The notes under the pieces are model-generated. The model ran no database searches, was not told where the DNA came from, and worked only from the letters and a program-made list of their open reading frames with translations. A program made the position numbers and the translations under genes. Below are positions 51,787 to 59,600 of a stretch of DNA of 64,000 bases, piece by piece. Numbering within the stretch: position 1 is the first letter of the stretch; the number at the start of each line of letters is the position of its first letter. Location of the stretch: assembly GCF_014648395.1 (NCBI RefSeq), contig NZ_BMRA01000002.1, positions 654,150 to 718,149 on the forward strand, written 5' to 3'. Source of the stretch: Micromonospora fulviviridis. GTDB lineage: Bacteria; Actinomycetota; Actinomycetes; Mycobacteriales; Micromonosporaceae.

Positions 51787-53792
51787 GCCAGACTAGCCTG
51801 TCGGCCTACGCGCGGGAGCTCGTCGCCGACGTGCTCGCGACAGCCGAGGCGGAGAACGCCACCGCTCCTGACACCTTCACCCGTCGGGTGCTGGACGAAC
51901 TGGAGCAGGCCGGTGAGGTCGAAAACACCTTCACCGCCTACCACAGGGCCTTGGGGTTGGAGGTCAACGGCTACGGCACGAACGAGTCGCTCGGAACCCT
52001 GGATCTGTTCATCACCCAGTTCAGCCTCAAGCCCGAGGAGGAGCGTCTTCCCCGGGCACAGGCCGAGACTCTGTTCAAGCGACTGGCGACCTTCGTCCGC
52101 AAGTGCCGTGACGGCTTGGCCCGGGACATCGATGAGTCCTCCGACGTGCACGACATGTGTGCCGCCGTGGAGAAGGCCCTGTCGGAGGCTCCCCGCATCC
52201 GTCTCTTCCTTCTCACTGACGTCGTCAGCGCCGTCTCCACGCTGGCGCCAGGCGACCTTGATGGCCTGAAGGTGACCTACGAGGTCTGGGACCTGACCCG
52301 GCTTCACCGCCTAGCCTCTTCCGGGACGCTCAGTGAACCCATCGCAGTCGACTTCGATCCGCCGCTGCCCTGCCTGGCCACTCCTGAGACGGACCGCAAC
52401 TACTCGGTCTTTCTGGCCATCATTCCCGGCCAGGACCTCGCGGACCTCTACGGCCGGCACGGCACACGGTTGCTGGAGCTCAACGTCCGCTCCTTCCTGC
52501 AGACCAAGGGCGGAGTCAACCGGGGCATCCGGGAGACCCTGCTGCACAACCCGGACCGCTTCCTCGCCTACAACAACGGGATCACGGCCACGGCGTCCAC
52601 CGTCGAGTTCACCGAGCTCCCCGGTGGCGGCCAAGCGATCAGTCGGATCCACGATCTCCAGATCGTCAACGGCGGCCAGACGACTGCGTCCATTCACTAC
52701 GCCCACACCCGGGACAAGGCCGACCTCAGTCGGGTGCATGTCCAGATGAAGCTGACCCGGGTCTCTCCGGACCGGCTGCAGGAGATCGTTCCGGAGATCT
52801 CCAAGTACTCGAATACGCAGAACAAGGTCACGGTCGTCGACTTCAGCTCCAACCACCCGCTGCACGTGGGAATCGAACAGGTCACCCGCTCGCTGTGGGC
52901 CCCGGCAGCGGACGGGAGCGGGCAGGAGACCCGCTGGTTCTACGAGCGTGCCCGGGGCCAGTACACCGACGCTCTGGCCCGCGAGCGCACGCCGGCGAAT
53001 CAGCGCAAGTTCAAGAGCCTCCACCCGATAAGCCAGAAGTTCACCAAGTCGGACGCCGCCAAGTTCATCCATGCCTGGGCCGGCCTCCCCTATCTGGTCA
53101 GCAGGGGGGCCGAAAAAAACTTCCGCGAGATGATGATGCGGATGGGTGAGAACGTACCGTCCGTGAACGTCAGCTTTTGTCAACGTCTGATCTCGAAAGC
53201 AATCCTCTTCAAGGCCACGGACAAGATCGTGGCGTCCCGCGACTTCGGTGGCTACAAGATCAACATCACGTCGTACTCGATCGCTCGTATCGCCGAAGCC
53301 ACCAACCGGCGTATCGACCTTGACCGCATCTGGCGGGACCAACGCCTCACGCCGGCCCTCACCGCCGCACTGGACGAGCTGTGCGTGCCGGTACGCGAGG
53401 TCATCGTCAACCCTCTCCGTGGCGGCACCAACATCGGCGAGTGGGCGAAGCGCCCCGACTGCTGGGAGGCGGTCCTCGCCATTCCGTGGACGGTGCCGGA
53501 CGACCTCATTGCGGAGCTGGCTGACCAGCCCCTCGAGGACAGCGCTCCGGCCGCGCCGGAGGACAACACCACCGGTGACATCGCCTCGGTGATGGCCATC
53601 CCCGCACCCGAGTGGTTTGCCGTGGGGCGTTGGGCGAAGGAGACCCGCAACCTGCAGCCGTGGCAACGCCAGTTGGCCGAGACCGTGGGTCGGTACGTCA
53701 ACAACAGTTGGACAGTCACCGACAAACAGGCAAGTCAGGCGCTCCGACTCATGGACGAGGCGAAGCGGCTCGGGTTCCACGCCAACTCCTGA
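51783..53792 (+). CDS. AIPR family (abortive infection) protein
   Basis: This 669-aa protein has the AIPR core near residues 230-330: NVRSFLQTKGGVNRGIRETL, NPDRFLAYNNGITATAST and QIVNGGQTTASIHYA. ATG 51783 overlaps the nuclease stop (ATGA). AIPR proteins are found in phage-defence loci, next to Z1 and DUF4420 genes among others, and were first noted in abortive infection systems. The biochemical activity is not established for this family. The C-terminal 150 residues are helical, with TDKQASQALRLMDEAKRLG. Confidence 0.88.
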   Translation: MSQTSLSAYARELVADVLATAEAENATAPDTFTRRVLDELEQAGEVENTFTAYHRALGLEVNGYGTNESLGTLDLFITQFSLKPEEERLPRAQAETLFKRLATFVRKCRDGLARDIDESSDVHDMCAAVEKALSEAPRIRLFLLTDVVSAVSTLAPGDLDGLKVTYEVWDLTRLHRLASSGTLSEPIAVDFDPPLPCLATPETDRNYSVFLAIIPGQDLADLYGRHGTRLLELNVRSFLQTKGGVNRGIRETLLHNPDRFLAYNNGITATASTVEFTELPGGGQAISRIHDLQIVNGGQTTASIHYAHTRDKADLSRVHVQMKLTRVSPDRLQEIVPEISKYSNTQNKVTVVDFSSNHPLHVGIEQVTRSLWAPAADGSGQETRWFYERARGQYTDALARERTPANQRKFKSLHPISQKFTKSDAAKFIHAWAGLPYLVSRGAEKNFREMMMRMGENVPSVNVSFCQRLISKAILFKATDKIVASRDFGGYKINITSYSIARIAEATNRRIDLDRIWRDQRLTPALTAALDELCVPVREVIVNPLRGGTNIGEWAKRPDCWEAVLAIPWTVPDDLIAELADQPLEDSAPAAPEDNTTGDIASVMAIPAPEWFAVGRWAKETRNLQPWQRQLAETVGRYVNNSWTVTDKQASQALRLMDEAKRLGFHANS

Positions 53793-53833
53793 TCAGCGAC
53801 TCGACGTCGAGCACCAGCGATGAAAGGACAACT

Positions 53834-56569
53834 GTGACCAGCACAGCATTCGGGGATCTGCCCCCTGAGGCGTACCATGACGCGCCTTGGACCCGGCTGC
53901 TGCCCTGGCTGGCCCCGTACACGCCGGCGACAGCGCACGAACTCACCGATCTGACTCCTTCACCTGACTGGTGGATTACCGAGTCGCCGGCGGTCACGAC
54001 GATGACGGCCGAGCACGAGACGCTGTGCCGTCACCTCGCCCAGCTGTTCATCCTCCGTCACCCGACCGCCACCTTCGGGCCGAGCTTTCCCACGGTCCCC
54101 CGCAGACTCCCCCTGTCCACTCTAGCGACCAGCTCCAGGGTCGGGACGGCATTCCAGCGACTGCAGGTGCAGACGGTCGCCGACCTCGAACCGCTGACAG
54201 TCAGGGACCTCTATGACGTGCGCGGGACGGGGCACAACACGGTTGAGGATGCCGTCACGGCTCTCGTCTCGGCAGCGATCGTCCGGTCCGGGGAGCTGGA
54301 CGAGTGGGAGGACCCGGGAGACGACCAACAGCCGCTGGGCGGGACGCGGCAGGCGAACCTGCCTCCCGCGCAGCTTCAGCTGCTCGAGGACCTCACCCAG
54401 CTGGCGGCTTGGCGCCAGATCCGACGCCGCGGAGATGAGCCCCTGCTGAAAGTCGTGATCGAGGACGGCGCGCCTGAGGAGATCCAGGAAACGGCTCTCC
54501 GGCTCAACTCACTCACCGCGGCAGACATGGCTTCCGCCAACGGAAGCGTGGACCCGGTCCTCGAGTTCACAGCGTTCCTGTCCGAGCTCGACGAACGACA
54601 GGTGCGAATTCTGCGCGATCGATTCCTCGGCAGGCCTCCGAAGAAACTCGCCGAGTTGGCGACCGACTTCGACGTGTCCCGCGAGCGAATCCGGCAGATC
54701 GAAACCAAGGTGAAGGATGTGCTGGCCGGAAGGTTCCACTTCGGCACCGCCATCGGTAATCTCCTGGCCAGTCTCCGCACGGAGATCCAACCGATCGCCG
54801 CGCTGGACCGGCTGATCACCCTGCACCCCGACCTCGCCCGCGATGTCCCGGTGGTGAACGTCCCCTTCTGGCTCGTGCTGGACCGCTTGGACGACTATTT
54901 CGAGGTGACGGACGGGTGGGCGGCCGCTCCCGACGTCGCCGCCGCACGGGAGCAGACCCGGATCCTGCTCGAGGACTTCGCGACCGAACACGGCTTGGTC
55001 GACCTGTCCGCGGTCACCGCCGCCACCTCGATGCCGAAGACCGAACTGGTCGCCTGGCTCAGCTGGTGCGGGTACGTGCTTCACAACAACCAGATCCTGA
55101 CCCGTACCCGCTCCCTCAATGATCACGCGGCGGCTCTTCTGGCTGCGACTGGCGAACCACTCCATATCGACGAGCTGCAGCTGCAGATGGGCCGGGACAA
55201 CAGCATCCGGAGCCTGTCCAACCAGTTGGGCGACGACGAACGCTTCGTGAGGACCGACCGAGCGACCTGGGGGCTTGCGAGCTGGCAGCTGGAGGAATAC
55301 ACGTCGATCCGACAGCAGATCGGCCTTGAACTCGCCGCCGCAGGGGGCGAAGTTGAGATCGGCCAGTTGATCGAGTCGATCACCAGCCGATTCGACGTGT
55401 CTCCAAGCAGCGTGCAGGCCTACGCCGGAAACGGTGACTACGAGATCGTGCAGGGTGTGGTCCGACGTCGAGAGTCCCCAGCAGCGCCCCGAAAGGCGCC
55501 GAGCGCCACTCGCCGACTTTTCAAGTACGACGACGGCTGGTGGAAGTTGCGTGTCACCGTCACCCGAGACCATCTCCGCGGCTCTGGTTTCCCGGTGCCA
55601 TCTGGAGTAGCCAGCCTCGTGGGATGCGCACAAGGCGAGGTGGTGGAGCTGGAGTCGGAGCTCGGCACGCAAACCATCCGATGGACGGGGCTCCAGCCGT
55701 CCAGCGGAACGATCAAGAGGTTCCTCGACCGCTTGCAAGCGCAGGAGGGGCAGAATGTCTTCCTCGAGTTCGAGCCGTACGGTCGTTTCAACGTCTCGCT
55801 CCAGGATCCGGTCAACCCGGAGGACCACCCCTTGGAGCAGGCTGCGGCGCTTACGGGTTGCGACGAGGGCGTCGGGGACCCGGAAGACGCGCAGATGGCG
55901 CTGGCCGTGGCAGTTGATCTTCCGGTCCATGCCAAGCCTCGGCAGATTCTGTCCGCCTACCGGCAGCGGGGCGATGATGACATCGCCGGCCTCCTGGAGC
56001 AGGTATGGACCCGTCCCCGCCATCAGTGGGTAGAGCAATCACCAGGTGACGGGTCTGATCCCGAGGACGAGCGGAACGAATACGACGAGGGCGATGCCAA
56101 CGATGAGATGATCGGCACCGGGTCGGGGGAACAGCACGACCAGGTGTCGTCCGACATCGGCTCAGTGTCAGTGCCCACGGGGTACCGCAGTGTGGGGTGG
56201 GTCCGGCCGCACGAGGCGGAGGCCGCTGTGCTGGCATACCAACTGCACTCCGACGTTCCCGTGCACGATGGAGACAAGATCGCGGGTTGGGCCCGTTACG
56301 TCGACGACAGCTCCGGTGACGCGTCCAAGTTCCGTGCCAACGTCATGCTGGCCAGAGCCAGGTCGCAGGGCGAGCGCATCGTGTGCTGGATTCGCGAGCA
56401 CGAGGCGTTCAGCATTGTCCAGGCAGCGGCGGACGAACGGTCGATGTCCATTCTCGGCCCCGACGGCGTCGCCACAGGACTGGTGCAGTACTTCCAGCCA
56501 GGCAGCGAGGCCGCCGAACGCTACAGGAGCACCACTCGACTGCTGCGCGGCCACGGACGAGCCGGCTGA
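53834..56569 (+). CDS. Multi-domain DNA/RNAP-binding-like protein: alpha-CTD-like HhH, sigma region 4-like HTH, HARE-HTH-like module and a shared C-terminal domain
   Basis: This is a 911-aa protein starting at GTG 53834. Residues about 107-150 (TVADLEPLTVRDLYDVRGTG) resemble the RNA polymerase alpha C-terminal helix-hairpin-helix. Residues about 250-297 (KLAELATDFDVSRERIRQIE) are sigma-70 region 4-like. Residues about 430-485 (GEPLHIDELQLQM... ERFVRTDRATWGLASW) look like a HARE-HTH, a fold proposed to read modified bases. After an acidic linker (about 745-775) the last 130 residues (GYRSVGWVRPHEAEAAVLAY ... TGLVQYFQPGSEAAERYRST) match the C-terminus of the giant helicase at 56679-62438. It ends the operon that began at 46443. 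An adaptor that recognises modified DNA is my inference. Confidence 0.72.
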   Translation: MTSTAFGDLPPEAYHDAPWTRLLPWLAPYTPATAHELTDLTPSPDWWITESPAVTTMTAEHETLCRHLAQLFILRHPTATFGPSFPTVPRRLPLSTLATSSRVGTAFQRLQVQTVADLEPLTVRDLYDVRGTGHNTVEDAVTALVSAAIVRSGELDEWEDPGDDQQPLGGTRQANLPPAQLQLLEDLTQLAAWRQIRRRGDEPLLKVVIEDGAPEEIQETALRLNSLTAADMASANGSVDPVLEFTAFLSELDERQVRILRDRFLGRPPKKLAELATDFDVSRERIRQIETKVKDVLAGRFHFGTAIGNLLASLRTEIQPIAALDRLITLHPDLARDVPVVNVPFWLVLDRLDDYFEVTDGWAAAPDVAAAREQTRILLEDFATEHGLVDLSAVTAATSMPKTELVAWLSWCGYVLHNNQILTRTRSLNDHAAALLAATGEPLHIDELQLQMGRDNSIRSLSNQLGDDERFVRTDRATWGLASWQLEEYTSIRQQIGLELAAAGGEVEIGQLIESITSRFDVSPSSVQAYAGNGDYEIVQGVVRRRESPAAPRKAPSATRRLFKYDDGWWKLRVTVTRDHLRGSGFPVPSGVASLVGCAQGEVVELESELGTQTIRWTGLQPSSGTIKRFLDRLQAQEGQNVFLEFEPYGRFNVSLQDPVNPEDHPLEQAAALTGCDEGVGDPEDAQMALAVAVDLPVHAKPRQILSAYRQRGDDDIAGLLEQVWTRPRHQWVEQSPGDGSDPEDERNEYDEGDANDEMIGTGSGEQHDQVSSDIGSVSVPTGYRSVGWVRPHEAEAAVLAYQLHSDVPVHDGDKIAGWARYVDDSSGDASKFRANVMLARARSQGERIVCWIREHEAFSIVQAAADERSMSILGPDGVATGLVQYFQPGSEAAERYRSTTRLLRGHGRAG

Positions 56570-56630
56570 CACTGAGCGCAAGCTGAAGACGAGGTCGCGC
56601 CCTTCCAGTCACCTCGGCAGCCCCTGAGGA

Positions 56631-56665
56631 TGGCCGTCAGCACGCTCTCGCCGTGCTGACGGCCA
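56631..56665. terminator. Convergent hairpin terminator
   Basis: A perfect 14-bp stem (TGGCCGTCAGCACG with its complement) and a 7-nt loop lie between the end of the HARE/sigma-like gene and the end of the giant helicase gene. It can serve both converging transcripts. Confidence 0.8.
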
Positions 56666-56678
56666 CCTCATTGCAAGC

Positions 56679-59600
56679 TCAGGAGCTGCGCGACGAGGCC
56701 CCCTCGACCCGGCTGCTGGCCACCGTCAGCTCTTCCTCGGTGAAGAGCGACTGGAACTCCGGCTGCAGCGCGAGAGCCTCCACCGTCAGATCCACGCGGC
56801 CCCGCTCCCACAGCGCGGTGAAGCCATCCGAAACCACCGGATTGCGGAGAAGCCGTCGAGCCGCAGCGAGTCCCCCCATTTCCGTAATCATCCTGAGCAG
56901 GAGAGTCGGGTTGTAGTTGGCCTCATCGCGCGCCCGCACGAGGATGCGGACCATCGCTTGGTGGAATGCTCGCTCCAGCCCCGATTGCTCGCTCCCTCTT
57001 GCCGCAGATGGGTCCGGCAGGTGTCGGCGGGCCTGAGGTACCCGTTCCACCTCTTGAGTCGTTGTTCCCCGCGGCGGCTGCTCAGCGTCAACTCCCTCGA
57101 CTGGCTTCGCGATTTCCCGGGCATCCCCGCCGCCGAGCTCCGTTGCGTCGCGGTCCGCCAAACGCAGCAGACGGGTCACACTCCGGTGCCGGAGGGCGGC
57201 GGGGCTGGTGGGAGAGAAGTACTGGACCAGTCCCCCGCGGCTACCCTGGGGGACCTCCCAGCGAATGTCCTGCCTCCAACTGGCTGCTTGGATGACCGCC
57301 TTCGCCTCGTTCTGGTGCACCCAGCAAACTTCTTCAGGACCATCGGGACCAGCCCGGTCAATTCTGATATTTGCCCGGTGAGCCCGAGCCTCCGGAGAGG
57401 TACCTGGGTGGAACCTGGCCCACCCGAGGACCTTTCCGTCGTGCCGGATGGGAATGTCGCACCGATTCTGGTAGCTGGTGATGGCCGCCCGAGCCTCGTA
57501 CGGTCGCAGCCACGCGAAGCTGACGTATCCAGCAGGCACCGGAGGGTCCAGTTCCTTGTTGCTGGTCGCGAGGGATGTGGGTGGGAGGGAGGCTTGCCCG
57601 GCTGCCGGAGGAGGTGCCGTCGGCTCATCCGGATGTTCGGCATCCGTATCTGTTGCTGTGTTTTGGCGCGATGCCGTGGAGGGCGGCCGTTGCGTGGCCT
57701 GATCTCCCGGGTGCGACGGCGCCCCGTTCCGCAACTGATCCAGCGGACGAGCCTCAGCGACCGATCCAGGCTGGTGCGCCGATGGCTCGTCCGGTGCCGC
57801 GGATTCACCCTCGCTGCCGGCCTTTTGAAGGGCGGAAGGGTCCTTCCCGGATGTCTGAGCCGGCTCGGCCGACGACCTTCCTACCGTTGCCTCCACGTCT
57901 GGCAGGTTGTCCAGCGCTCGAATCTCGGCTATCGACCGCGGTTCCGCTGCGGCAGAGTCGCCAGCAGCGGCCTCTCGGCCAACATGTGTTGGGGCTGAGC
58001 CGTCGGCAGCAGCGGAGGCGTTGGCCCCAGCGGTCGCCGACCCGTCAGCTGCAGTCGCATGCGGTTCCCTGGGCAGGGCTTCCTCGTCACGAGCAACGCC
58101 ATCCACGACTACCGTTGAATTGACGGTGTCGACTGCGGGGAGGCCCGGCGGAGACGAGAGAGCCAGCTTAGCGATGCCCAGCTCGTCGATTCGCTGCCAC
58201 AGCGGCTCCAGCGCCGCGTCCGGATCCCGGCTGAACACGCTCCCTCGGATCCGTACGAAGACGCAGTTGCCGACCCGCTCCAGCACCGTCTGCCGGCGCA
58301 TGTCGCTCTCCCACTGGTCCGGCCCGTGGTACGCGTCGCCGTCGCATTCGATGGCGAGCCGCCGCCCGTCCGGCGCGGGCAGGACGAAGTCGATCCGGTA
58401 TCCGCCGATGCGGAACTGTGGCAACGGCCGGTACCCGTGGCGCAGGATGCGGCGGAGAACCTCGCGTTCGAAGTCGCTGTCGCAGCGCTTCTCCAGGTCG
58501 TCGTACGCCTCGTCGACAGCGGTGACGTTCTGGCAGTAGGTGAGCAGCAGCCCGCGGGCGTCGTCCTGGCGCAGGTCGGCCGGCTGCACCGAGTGAAACA
58601 CCCACATCTGGTCCCTGGCCCGGGAGGCGGCGACATTGACTCGCCGGTGGTGGTCACGTTTGGTGAAGGCGGAGACCGGGCCGTGATGCGGCTCCACGAC
58701 CATCGACACGAGGACGATGTCCCGCTCGTCGCCCTGGAAGGTGTACGAGTCGCCGACGCGTAGCCGGCGCCGTTCCATCTCCTCCTCGCCGATCTCCTCG
58801 CGGAGGCGGGTGAGCAGGTAGAGGGCCTGGCCGCTGGTGCTGAGCAGGCTCACCACGCCGATGCTGCGTCCCTCGTACGCGGGGTCGGCGACGATCGCCG
58901 CGACCCGTGCGACGAGGGCTTCGGCCTCGGGGACGTTGACGTCGCCGTAGCCGATGACGCCCTGGCGGATGCCCCCCGGCACATGCACGGCGATGACGGG
59001 TTCGCCGATGCCGGCGGGCCGGTCGGTGCGCAGCGGTTCGATTTCCCCGCCGTAGTACGTCTCGCTGGAGAAGCCGATGATCGCCGGCACGGAGCGGAAG
59101 TGCTCGGTGAGCAGGATCCGCTCAGGGGAACGTCGGACGGCGTGGTCGTAGAGGCTGCTCTCCGGGTCGAAATGCTCCGCGGAGGGCACGTCGACCAAAT
59201 GCGAGTTGATCAGGCCGGCGACCGTGCCGACGAACGACAGCTGCGGGCCGATCTGCTGGTCGTCGCCGACGACGACGGCCCGTTCGGCGAGGCTGAGGAC
59301 GGGCAGGGAGAACATGTCGGCCTGCGACGCCTCGTCGACGATCACAACATCGAAGTGGGCGCCGCCGGCGAACTGCTCGATGGCCCGGTCGACGGACATG
59401 ACCCAGACCGGCACGGCATCGACGGCTGCGCTCATGGCCCGCTGGGCGTGCGCCTGCCACTGGGCGGCGTTCTTACCCGTACCCTTGCCGATCTTGCGGA
59501 GGGCGGTGGTCCAGTCGGCGAGCGCGGCCCGCCGACGGTCGTCGAGCGCCAAGGAGACCTCCAGCCAGGAGGAGGCGACGACGAGTTCCTGGGTGAGCCG

